Origin: Candidatus Hydrogenedentota bacterium
Lineage (GTDB): Bacteria > Hydrogenedentota > Hydrogenedentia > Hydrogenedentales > CAITNO01
NCBI GenBank assembly: GCA_022710255.1
Contig: JAKLHG010000164.1
Coordinates: 1-7,941, forward strand
Direction of reading: 5' to 3'
DNA length: 7,941 nucleotides
Of the stretch, positions 1-5,162 are shown in pieces; positions within the stretch are counted from its first letter, which is position 1, and each line of letters opens with the position of its first letter. The notes beneath the pieces were generated by a model. It saw only the letters and a program-made list of their open reading frames with translations. It made no database searches and was not told the origin of the DNA. The position numbers and the translations under genes were made by a program.

Positions 1-1349
1 ATCACCCGAACCAAAACAGGATTGGCAATCCCCTCAGTGGACAACCCGTACCGCCGCGCCCGGGCATCCACGGCCTTCCGGTACGCCTCGGCATTGTTCG
101 TGGCATACGCTTCCCGCAACCCCATAGTCCGCCCGTTCCCGGAAATCACCTGCCCATTTTCATCCACCAGCGGCGCACCGAGGTCCGTGGTCGGCGCCTC
201 CATCAGCCGCGAAGGGTCAGGACTCTTGGCAATATCGGCAATCTGTGCTCTACTGGTAAGCGTGTCCCGGTTACGGGCCTGAAGCGCCTGGTCATACCCC
301 TCCATATCCGATGTTATCAGGCTACTCGCATCCACCACCTGAAACTCGCCCGACACACGCACATCTCCCCTCGGCGTCACCGCCTCAAACCGTCGCCGTC
401 GTGGTATCCCCTCCATGTTTGTTGTCAATACCACGCTTGAAGTTGTCGTTTCTTTTTGTGTCTTCCCGCCCAGTACATCCTCACTGGTCACGGTCCCGGT
501 CGGCTGCTGCTGGTCAATCTGGCGCATCTTCTCGCCCACACGCGCCGCCGTCTCGCTGATGCTGTTTACTTCTCTTGTCCCTTGTGGTATACTAGATTCG
601 GTACTGATGCCGCTCTGGCCCGTAACCGCGCTAGGGAGGTTCGAGGCGACGGCCTCGGCCTGACTGGACTGCGCCCTTTCCCAGAGCGGTTTTTTGTTTT
701 TGAAATAATCCTCCCGCGAAACAAGAGCGGAATTGATGCGATAATATTGATTGCTCTCATCTGGAACCAGTTCAATATAAGCAACCTTCGCCTTCCCGTT
801 CTTCTTGGCAAGAATAAGCGTATTATCTTTCCCTGGATAAATCGCGTTATGGTTCTGGGAAACATCTTCAACAAACTCAATATCGTCGCTATATCCCGCC
901 TCTTGAATCTCTTTAAGGTGACGCAATATATGTTCCCGTGATTGCAACTCATACCGTATAGGCCTGTTCCCGCCAACCTCTTCCGTCACCACGCCAAAGT
1001 CCGGCATTTTATTGCGTGTCAACAGAAATTCTTTATCACCTATTTGTGTAACCTCTTGGGTTACAGGTTCGGGCGATGGCTGTGACGGCTCCGCCTGCAT
1101 CCCAGGCATCCGCATATTCGGACCCTGCACCATCGGCCCTGCCGGCGGAATACCCTGTCCCTCGCCCATCATCTCCGCACGCTGCGCCGCCGCAATCTTA
1201 TCACTCAACGTTTGTCCCTGCGACGGAGCGGGCTGTGGCGCTGCTTGCGGTCCCCATGGCGCTGCCTGTGCCGCCCGTGGTCCCTGTGCCGCCGCTTGTG
1301 CCGGAGATGCTTGTTCCCACTCGGCCTGACTCTTCCACGTCCGAAGCAT
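1..1349 (-). CDS. Partial phage/conjugative-element polyvalent protein: PBECR-like nuclease plus ddrB-like ParB domain
   Basis: One minus-strand frame stays open for about 449 codons and runs off the left edge, so the C-terminus is missing. Residues are counted from the ATG at 1349. Residues 5-50 form a Q/A/P-rich linker. Residues about 103-225 resemble the phage Barnase-EndoU-ColicinE5/D-RelE (PBECR) nuclease group: a REHILRHL helix, KDNTLILAKKNGK, then YYRINSALVSREDYF. A Ser/Gln-rich linker follows. Residues about 310-449 match the ddrB-like ParB domain: FQVVDASSLITSD, ALQARNRDTLTSRAQI, GAPLVDENGQVISGNGR (GNGR codons at 129-140) and IANPVLVRV. Such domain strings are known from polyvalent proteins of phages and conjugative elements, thought to modify nucleic acids or defend the element after entry. 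The start is uncertain: ATGs at 1349 and 1364 lack a Shine-Dalgarno and lie at the junction with the integrase remnant, so the real N-terminus is probably lost. ParB assignment is firm, PBECR fair, activity unknown. Confidence 0.75.
   Translation of the reverse strand, partial: MLRTWKSQAEWEQASPAQAAAQGPRAAQAAPWGPQAAPQPAPSQGQTLSDKIAAAQRAEMMGEGQGIPPAGPMVQGPNMRMPGMQAEPSQPSPEPVTQEVTQIGDKEFLLTRNKMPDFGVVTEEVGGNRPIRYELQSREHILRHLKEIQEAGYSDDIEFVEDVSQNHNAIYPGKDNTLILAKKNGKAKVAYIELVPDESNQYYRINSALVSREDYFKNKKPLWERAQSSQAEAVASNLPSAVTGQSGISTESSIPQGTREVNSISETAARVGEKMRQIDQQQPTGTVTSEDVLGGKTQKETTTSSVVLTTNMEGIPRRRRFEAVTPRGDVRVSGEFQVVDASSLITSDMEGYDQALQARNRDTLTSRAQIADIAKSPDPSRLMEAPTTDLGAPLVDENGQVISGNGRTMGLREAYATNNAEAYRKAVDARARRYGLSTEGIANPVLVRV
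565..593 (+). promoter_or_regulatory. Sigma70-type promoter antisense to the polyvalent gene
   Basis: TTTACT (565-570), a 17-bp spacer and TATACT (588-593) form a -35/-10 pair. TGG just before the -10 supplies an extended -10. The 11-mer TGTGGTATACT here is repeated exactly at 1995-2005, where it stands directly before a gene start. A start of transcription near 600 would lead into the structured segment described as a candidate small RNA. The site lies in coding sequence of the opposite strand, so chance similarity is possible. Confidence 0.4.
600..695 (+). ncRNA. Candidate structured small RNA nested opposite the polyvalent gene
   Basis: Downstream of the promoter-like pair, the plus strand can fold into nested helices. 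The outer stem is CCGCTCTGG (610-618) with CCAGAGCGG (681-689), 9 perfect pairs. A middle stem is GCGC (628-631) with GCGC (671-674). The inner stem is CGAGGC (642-647) with GCCTCG (652-657), closing a GACG loop. The outer stem runs straight into TTTTTTGTTTTTG (690-702), as expected for termination. A transcript of about 95 nt with paired ends would result. It lies antisense to the linker between the PBECR-like and ParB domains, where protein sequence is loosely constrained. I do not recognise a known family: the conserved loops of SRP RNA and the bubble of 6S RNA are absent. Expression is not shown; the call rests on promoter, fold and T tract occurring together. Confidence 0.35.
610..701 (+). 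terminator. Long-loop intrinsic terminator-like stem and T tract
   Basis: CCGCTCTGG pairs perfectly with CCAGAGCGG across 62 nt that are themselves partly folded. The 3' arm is followed at once by six T, a G and five more T. The loop is longer than usual for a simple terminator, so the stem is better read as the closing helix of a small RNA. It works only in the plus direction. Confidence 0.4.
1215..1328 (-). repeat. Gln/Ala/Pro-rich low-complexity coding segment
   Basis: Within the polyvalent frame this stretch encodes imperfect repetitions such as QAAPWGPQAAPQPAPSQ and QAAAQGPRAAQ, built from short GCA/GCG, CAG/CAA and CCA codons. It reads as a flexible inter-domain linker. It is also the last recognisable part of this gene before the junction with the integrase remnant. 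Confidence 0.5.
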
Positions 1350-1793
1350 GGCGTATATGGTCATGGGGAACACCGGGCTCCGGTTTGGTGAATTGCGTTC
1401 CCTCACCCTGGGACAAGTCCACCTTGACCAAACGCCCGCATACCTGGAACTGAAACCCGAGCATGAGAAGGCGCGGCGCGGGGCACGGTTGCCGCTCCTT
1501 GCGTTTTTGGTGGACGACTTGAAACAATACCTTACCGACCGTAAAAAACGCCTCCTGGGACATTCCAGCGAATTTCCCTGCGCATTAAATGGACTACCCC
1601 TGCTTGATCTGCCAGAGAAAATAACTACTGTCTTTAACCGTGATCTTGTTTATGCGGGGCTCGCAGAAAAAACCGTAACCGGCAAAGGGAAAAACGGCGC
1701 GTACATTTTGACAAGAAGAATGAGCGCGGTCAAAGTGTGGACGTTCACTGTCTGCGACATTCCTTCATAAGCAACCTGATACTTACAGCCTAA
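1348..1793 (+). pseudogene. Tyrosine recombinase (phage integrase family) remnant, frameshifted and truncated at both ends
   Basis: The frame from 1348 reads the core of a tyrosine-recombinase catalytic domain: TGLRFGELRSLTLGQVHLD carries the first catalytic Arg, and EKARRGARLPL the beta-hairpin region. After NGAY (about 1703) this frame loses similarity. The neighbouring frame picks up with HFDKKNERGQSVDVHCLRHSF, carrying the H-x-x-R box, and stops at TAA 1791-1793. A one-base loss (or equivalent) near 1690-1706, where runs of A and T occur, explains this. The N-terminal DNA-binding half is absent: the upstream frame meets a stop at 1327-1329 and runs into the polyvalent gene. The C-terminal helix with the nucleophilic Tyr is also absent, replaced by an inverted-repeat element. 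The protein cannot be active. It probably marks a decayed mobile-element end. Confidence 0.8.
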
Positions 1794-1819
1794 ATCCGCA
1801 CGTAAGGAACGGCGAAGAT

Positions 1820-1841
1820 CGTAGAAGCGGCATGCTGCTGC
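1820..1841 (+). repeat. REP-like unit, left copy
   Basis: CGTAGAAGCGGCAT followed by GCTGCTGC gives an imperfect hairpin (AGCGGCA against TGCTGCT, one G-T pair). The unit aligns, with a few changes, to the reverse complement of the unit at 1881-1904. Two such units facing each other are the usual layout of BIME-type elements. Confidence 0.5.
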
Positions 1842-1880
1842 TCCCATCGTGACTACGGCCCGTATGTCCGTCTTGATGCA

Positions 1881-1904
1881 AAGCGGCAGGATGCCGCTTC
1901 TACG
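1881..1904 (-). repeat. REP-like unit, right copy with perfect hairpin
   Basis: AAGCGGCA (1881-1888) and TGCCGCTT (1892-1899) form an 8-bp perfect stem around GGA, followed by CTACG. Short palindromes with a conserved flank are typical of REP sequences, which RAYT transposases are known to mobilise. No RAYT gene lies in the window, so the family is inferred from form alone. Confidence 0.55.
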
Positions 1905-1976
1905 TTCCTTGTCCTTATTGACTTTACGCCAACAACTCGGTTTCTTACGTGCGGATTTGGGTCTTCACTCCGGCTA

Positions 1977-2005
1977 TTGCGCGTGTTTTGTTACTGTGGT
2001 ATACT
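1977..2005 (+). promoter_or_regulatory. Promoter for the zinc-ribbon gene
   Basis: TTGCGC (1977-1982), a 17-bp spacer and TATACT (2000-2005) with TGG ahead of it form a good extended -10 promoter. The expected start of transcription, about 7 nt after the -10, falls at 2011-2013, on or beside the ATG at 2013. The mRNA would therefore be leaderless or nearly so. Confidence 0.6.
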
Positions 2006-2012
2006 CATTTTC

Positions 2013-2342
2013 ATGTTTGATTTGGAAATTCAGGAATCGGGAAACAAGCCGGAGGAATGCGAGTCCGCCTTGTGTATCCGGTGCTGTCAGCCCGTGTCAC
2101 AAGAGGTATATTATTGTCCGCACTGCGGTCATGTCGTGAACAGCCTCACCCCTTATCTCCCCTATCAAAACATTCCTTTTTTCGTTGATGCTGTATCCGC
2201 CGGCAATCGGAGGCTGCCGTCCTGGGTCAAGTGGACCGCTTTGGCCGGAGTGCTTCTCACGTTCGGGCCGCTGCTGCCCCTGGTCGCAGCCGGAATCCTT
2301 GTTGGATACGTCCTACGTTCCTGGTTTCAAAAGGCGGGGTAA
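2013..2342 (+). CDS. Small zinc-ribbon protein with one hydrophobic membrane segment
   Basis: The protein has 109 residues. Two CxxC pairs (C21/C24 and C35/C38, in ALCIRCCQPV and YYCPHCGH) form a zinc ribbon near the N-terminus. A connecting stretch LTPYLPYQNIPF follows, then a hydrophobic stretch at about 72-101, long enough for one long or two short membrane helices, and a basic tail. I recognise the general pattern (CxxC ... YCPHCG ... LTxYLPxxNIP, then membrane) from small proteins of uncertain role in Planctomycetes-type genomes, but no function is known to me. The ATG at 2013 is preferred over the in-frame start at 1977 because that one lies inside the -35 region. There is no room for a Shine-Dalgarno between the predicted transcript start and the ATG. 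It stands alone between the repeat element and the sigma54 activator gene. Confidence 0.7.
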   Translation: MFDLEIQESGNKPEECESALCIRCCQPVSQEVYYCPHCGHVVNSLTPYLPYQNIPFFVDAVSAGNRRLPSWVKWTALAGVLLTFGPLLPLVAAGILVGYVLRSWFQKAG

Positions 2343-2557
2343 AAACATCGGCCTCACACGGCATCCCCCTTATCCGGCCGCAGGACCTTCCCCCTCTTAT
2401 TCAGGACCGGTGTAGAAATCAATCAAAGAGAATCGTACCTACTAAACTATAAAAACAACTCATATCCTGTAAGCAGGAGAATAGTTGCATTCCTGACGCC
2501 TTATTGAGACTATTTTCACGCTGTTCCACACATAATCCGCCTTTCATAAAGGTCAGA

Positions 2558-2586
2558 TTGTATAAGATGCTTCATTGTAATACAAT
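2558..2586 (+). promoter_or_regulatory. Promoter for the sigma54 activator gene
   Basis: TTGTAT (2558-2563), a 17-bp spacer and TACAAT (2581-2586) form a sigma70-type promoter. Transcription would begin near 2593, leaving a leader of about 11 nt before the ATG at 2604. The surrounding 2343-2603 gap is AT-rich. Apart from a 5-bp hairpin at 2466-2479 (TCCTG/CAGGA), I see no other gene or strong terminator in it. Confidence 0.6.
2574..2586. promoter_or_regulatory. Palindrome overlapping the -10 element (possible operator)
   Basis: ATTGTA, a central A, and TACAAT form a perfect 6-bp inverted repeat whose right arm is the -10 box. ATTGTA also occurs at 2557-2562 over the -35, 17 bp away. A repressor bound here would block the promoter. 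Some symmetry is expected from -10 sequences by chance, so this is a modest call. Confidence 0.35.
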
Positions 2587-2603
2587 AGAGACATGATAAA
2601 TCT

Positions 2604-4010
2604 ATGGGTGCTTCAATGAGAAACAAACAGATTGCGGAAGAATCCATCCACGTGTTGGTTGCCTGTGAAGATATTGCTTTAGGCAAGACATTGGAACGGT
2701 TTCTGGACCATACAGCCATCACCATTGATCGTTGTCACGATCTGGCAGGATTATTGCGTCATGTCAGCCGCCATGCCATAACCATTCTCGTTCTTGACCT
2801 GGCGCTGGGCAAGGATTCCAATATCAATCTTGTCTCTTTTGTTAAAGAAAGAAATCCTTCCACGCGCATGATTCTTCTGTTTGAGATGGACCATATAGAG
2901 GAAGCCATCGAAGGTATCCGCCAGGGTGCCTTTTTTTATCTTCCCCGGTCCAGCGCCCCTTCGGATATCGCGCTTGCGGTAGGCAAAGCGCTTGAAAACC
3001 GCCAGGCCGAGTTGCATCTGGACAATTATGAGCAGAGTGTTTTTGAGGAGCTGGTAGGCCACACCGACGCCATGCGCCGCATCATCGACCTGATCCGTAA
3101 AGTGGCTCCGACAAACAGTACCGTACTGTTGTTGGGGGAAAGCGGCACCGGCAAAGAGGTGGTGGCACAGACACTTCACCGCCTCAGTGCGCGCCGGGAC
3201 AAGCCTTTTGTAGCCCTTAATTGCGCGGCTCTGCCGCACGCCTTGCTCGAAAGCGAGCTCTTTGGCCACGTGCGCGGAGCGTTCACCGGCGCGGACGCGG
3301 ACAAGATCGGCCTGTTCGAAGCGGCGGACGGCGGCACCCTGTTTTTGGACGAAATCGGCGACATGGAATTGATTACCCAGGCCAAACTGCTGCGCGTGCT
3401 GCAAAACGGAGAAATACGCGCCGTGGGCGACACCATATCCCGCAAGGTCAACGTGCGCATCATTGCCGCGACCAACCGGGATCTGATGCAGGCGGTGGAA
3501 TCCATGGCATTCCGTGAGGATTTATATTACCGCCTGAACGTGATTCAAATCCGTATCCCCCCGCTTCGCGAACGCATGGACGCGCTGCCCGCCCTGGTCA
3601 ATCATTTCCTGGCCCGGTTCAATCAGGAATACAAAAAAACAGTTCGCGGGGTGGACCCTGTCGCCGCCCGGTATCTCCAGGAATATGCTTACCCCGGCAA
3701 TGTGCGGGAACTGGAAAGTATCATCGCCCATGCCGTCATCATGACGGAGGGAGAATTCATCGGGAGTGTAGACTTGCCCGAGTACATGAGGCGGGGCATT
3801 ACCACCCGGCCCGCGCTGGTCTATCAAAGAGAGGAGGCCATCCTGTCCCTCAGAGAAGTGGAGGAACAGCATATCCGCCGGACGCTCGAAGCGTTAAAGG
3901 GCAATCAAAGCCAAGCCGCCAAAAGACTTGGTATTTCCCGGTCCACTTTATGGCGGAAAATGAACGAATACCAGATTGAGCCCTCATCGGAAGATGTGGA
4001 CGATAAATAG
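2604..4010 (+). CDS. NtrC-family sigma54-dependent transcriptional activator with a degenerate receiver domain
   Basis: The protein has 468 residues in the standard three-part layout. Residues 15-135 are receiver-like, with E22/D23 and the likely phosphoacceptor D65 (ILVLDL). The usual Thr/Ser is Phe93 (MILLFEM) and the usual Lys is Arg115 (FYLPRS), so normal phosphorylation signalling is doubtful. Residues about 150-380 are the AAA+ domain: Walker A GESGTGKE (178-185), the sigma54-contacting GAFTGA loop (225-230), Walker B GGTLFLDE (243-250), sensor I ATNRD (289-293), arginine fingers R304 and R310 (FREDLYYRL), and sensor II GNVREL (R368). Residues about 434-456 are a Fis-type helix-turn-helix (NQSQAAKRLGISRSTLWRKM). 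It should bind upstream of sigma54 promoters and drive open-complex formation by ATP hydrolysis. The ATG at 2604 is the first in frame after a stop (2586-2588); no clear Shine-Dalgarno is present, and 2616 is an alternative start. No partner kinase or sigma54 promoter is nearby, so its targets are unknown. Confidence 0.93.
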   Translation: MGASMRNKQIAEESIHVLVACEDIALGKTLERFLDHTAITIDRCHDLAGLLRHVSRHAITILVLDLALGKDSNINLVSFVKERNPSTRMILLFEMDHIEEAIEGIRQGAFFYLPRSSAPSDIALAVGKALENRQAELHLDNYEQSVFEELVGHTDAMRRIIDLIRKVAPTNSTVLLLGESGTGKEVVAQTLHRLSARRDKPFVALNCAALPHALLESELFGHVRGAFTGADADKIGLFEAADGGTLFLDEIGDMELITQAKLLRVLQNGEIRAVGDTISRKVNVRIIAATNRDLMQAVESMAFREDLYYRLNVIQIRIPPLRERMDALPALVNHFLARFNQEYKKTVRGVDPVAARYLQEYAYPGNVRELESIIAHAVIMTEGEFIGSVDLPEYMRRGITTRPALVYQREEAILSLREVEEQHIRRTLEALKGNQSQAAKRLGISRSTLWRKMNEYQIEPSSEDVDDK

Positions 4011-4033
4011 ACGGCGTCGGCCGCATCCGTGCC

Positions 4034-4612
4034 TCAGGAGTGGGGACTACTCACTCGCCGAGTTTGAATGAACGCATTCACGATGGCCGCGCGCACCTGT
4101 CCACCCATGGGATTTCCGGCATAGCCATCAAGCACAGCCAAGTCTATTTTCTTCCCGAAACGGTGGTAGTAATACACCCAGACCGGTGCATGATAGGGCA
4201 GTACCTCCTCAGTGGCTTCAATGTTGGGTTTGACGCCTCGTCGGCGCATCACATAGCGTAGAAATCCTTGCCGGGCAAGGTGTTCAGCCCGGGCCTGGTC
4301 GACCACCGCGGGCAGGCATATTTCTTCCGGCCGCCCCTCCTTGAGCAGGCCCCTCCGCTCAAACAGCGCAAACCCGCCGAAACTCCCATCAACCGACACC
4401 CAAGTGCTGGTACGCACCTGTCCCCTGGAAAGGCCGAGGCGAAACGCATAGGCGGGCATCCAAATGAGCTCCATGGAGGCGGGATATCCGTCTGGGCCGG
4501 ATTTGACAGGACGCGCGCGCCAGAGGCCGTACAGGTTCCCTGCGCGTGGACGCCAGAAGAGCCGGGCTGCCTCGGCGGCCCCTATGCGCACGGGAAGATA
4601 CCGGAACACCAT
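4034..4612 (-). CDS. Conserved-looking 192-residue protein, fourth gene of the symporter operon
   Basis: I do not recognise this protein. It has 192 residues, no signal peptide and no clear membrane segment, and is rich in aromatic and Arg residues. Visible blocks are MELIWMPAYAFRL (47-59), STWVSVDGSFGGFALFE (69-85), a charged middle, and HAPVWVYYYHRFGKKIDLAVLDGYAG (141-166) leading to RAAIVNAFI (174-182). The last block, a beta-rich stretch ending in a small turn, looks like the core of a small alpha/beta domain, but I assign no function. Its ATG shares a base with the TGA of the gene before it (TGATG). No Shine-Dalgarno precedes it (CCAAGAATCCCTGATG), so its translation probably depends on ribosomes finishing the upstream gene. 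It is likely a cytoplasmic partner of the symporter or of the small membrane proteins. It ends 23 bp from the convergent sigma54 activator gene. Confidence 0.75.
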   Translation of the reverse strand: MVFRYLPVRIGAAEAARLFWRPRAGNLYGLWRARPVKSGPDGYPASMELIWMPAYAFRLGLSRGQVRTSTWVSVDGSFGGFALFERRGLLKEGRPEEICLPAVVDQARAEHLARQGFLRYVMRRRGVKPNIEATEEVLPYHAPVWVYYYHRFGKKIDLAVLDGYAGNPMGGQVRAAIVNAFIQTRRVSSPHS

Positions 4613-4869
4613 CAGGGATTCTTGGTCGCGTTGCGGAACCCCCGCCAGCCGAATAGGGTCACACCGCCGCCTATAAGCAGCAGCACGATGCCGCAGATGG
4701 CATTGACAAAAGCGGCATGGGGACGGTCCAGTGCTCCAAATGTTCCCAACGACACCGGTATGCCGAGGACGAAAAGGAAGAGGCCCACCGCCATGTTGGT
4801 TTCACCATCGCGCTTGCGCATGTCCTTGGCCGGATGCTCTTCACTCACTTTATCAATTGTTTCGGACAT
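4612..4869 (-). CDS. Small two-helix membrane protein, third gene of the symporter operon
   Basis: The protein has 85 residues. A charged N-terminal tail (MSETIDKVSEEHPAKDMRKRD) is followed by two hydrophobic helices, about 27-47 (MAVGLFLFVLGIPVSLGTF) and 53-75 (AFVNAICGIVLLLIGGGV), and a short basic end. Both termini are probably cytoplasmic. I do not recognise a family. The ATG at 4869 is chosen over an upstream in-frame start at 4935 because GAGGA lies 8 nt before it, within the end of the previous gene, while the longer form would overlap that gene by about 55 bases. The gap to the previous gene is 11 bp and the next gene overlaps by TGATG. The operon position suggests an accessory subunit of the transporter, which is inference only. 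Confidence 0.75.
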   Translation of the reverse strand: MSETIDKVSEEHPAKDMRKRDGETNMAVGLFLFVLGIPVSLGTFGALDRPHAAFVNAICGIVLLLIGGGVTLFGWRGFRNATKNP

Positions 4870-4880
4870 GATAGGCTTCC

Positions 4881-5162
4881 TCAATAAAAGTAGAAGTAAA
4901 CGAAAACATGGGGCAGCATGGAAAGGACGGTCCACAGGCGCAGGTCACTCCACCAGCGCCGGTTCGGACGTCCTTCGTTGACATACGATTCTTTCAACAG
5001 GACACAGACCCAAATCATGGTTCCCACGAAAAAGCCGATGGCGGTAAGGGTTGCCCATGGCTGGTAGATGGGATTGAGCAACTCATTGATGGGGTGGAAT
5101 ATTCTGCTCAGAAACGGATAGAACGCCGCCTTGCAGAATGCTTCAATCTGGGTTTCAAACAT
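4881..5162 (-). CDS. Small two-helix membrane protein, second gene of the symporter operon
   Basis: The protein has 93 residues. An amphipathic N-terminal part (about 1-33, with aromatic residues and Pro) precedes two membrane helices: about 36-56 (WATLTAIGFFVGTMIWVCVLL) and about 75-92, ending in the aromatic tail VFVYFYFY. A basic loop with PNRRWW lies between them. I do not recognise a family. The ATG at 5162 overlaps the symporter stop as TGATG and has GAAAGGA about 8 nt upstream, inside the symporter's last codons. The GTG one codon earlier (5165) is less likely. Tight coupling to the symporter suggests matched amounts of both proteins, as for an accessory subunit or assembly factor. Confidence 0.8.
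   Translation of the reverse strand: MFETQIEAFCKAAFYPFLSRIFHPINELLNPIYQPWATLTAIGFFVGTMIWVCVLLKESYVNEGRPNRRWWSDLRLWTVLSMLPHVFVYFYFY

Larger units (their letters stand above)
1789..1961. repeat. REP/BIME-like nested inverted-repeat element
   Basis: The outer arms AAATCCGCACGTAAG (1792-1806) and CTTACGTGCGGATTT (1944-1958) are perfect 15-bp inverted repeats; two further outward bases match (1789-1790 with 1960-1961). Inside them, CGTAGAAGCGGCAT (1820-1833) is inverted at 1891-1904. AAGGAACG (1804-1811) is inverted at 1903-1910, so the inner arms match over about 20 bp if a 10-nt insertion in the left arm is allowed. The element begins exactly where the integrase remnant stops. No target duplication is visible and no transposase is encoded, so a non-autonomous element is inferred. 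Confidence 0.65.

Noticed and set aside
600..695. SRP (4.5S), 6S RNA or tRNA identity for the structured segment; GGTTCGA at 638-644 resembles a tRNA T-arm
   Set aside because: The GNRA-capped SRP helix with its AGCAGCC side, the large 6S bubble and any cloverleaf are all absent. The GGTTCGA falls partly in the arm of another hairpin.
456..941. Plus-strand open frame of 161 codons
   Set aside because: It is a shadow of the minus-strand polyvalent frame, whose translation carries recognisable domain motifs; this frame carries none.
1350..1563. Minus-strand frame continuing upstream of the polyvalent gene, antisense to the integrase remnant
   Set aside because: The frame stays open but the sequence there is explained by integrase coding on the plus strand; the antisense translation resembles no phage protein.
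2349..2381. Minus-directed terminator (CGGCC/GGCCG with a T run in the minus reading)
   Set aside because: Only 5 bp of self-complementary GGCC with a long loop, and no minus-strand gene upstream to terminate.
4011..4033. Bidirectional terminator between the convergent genes
   Set aside because: Only ACGG/CCGT can pair across the gap, with no T tract on either strand.
4268..4981. Plus-strand open frame of 237 codons across the symporter operon
   Set aside because: It crosses three minus-strand genes with good start sites and membrane segments, and its own translation is low-complexity Pro/Arg/Ser.
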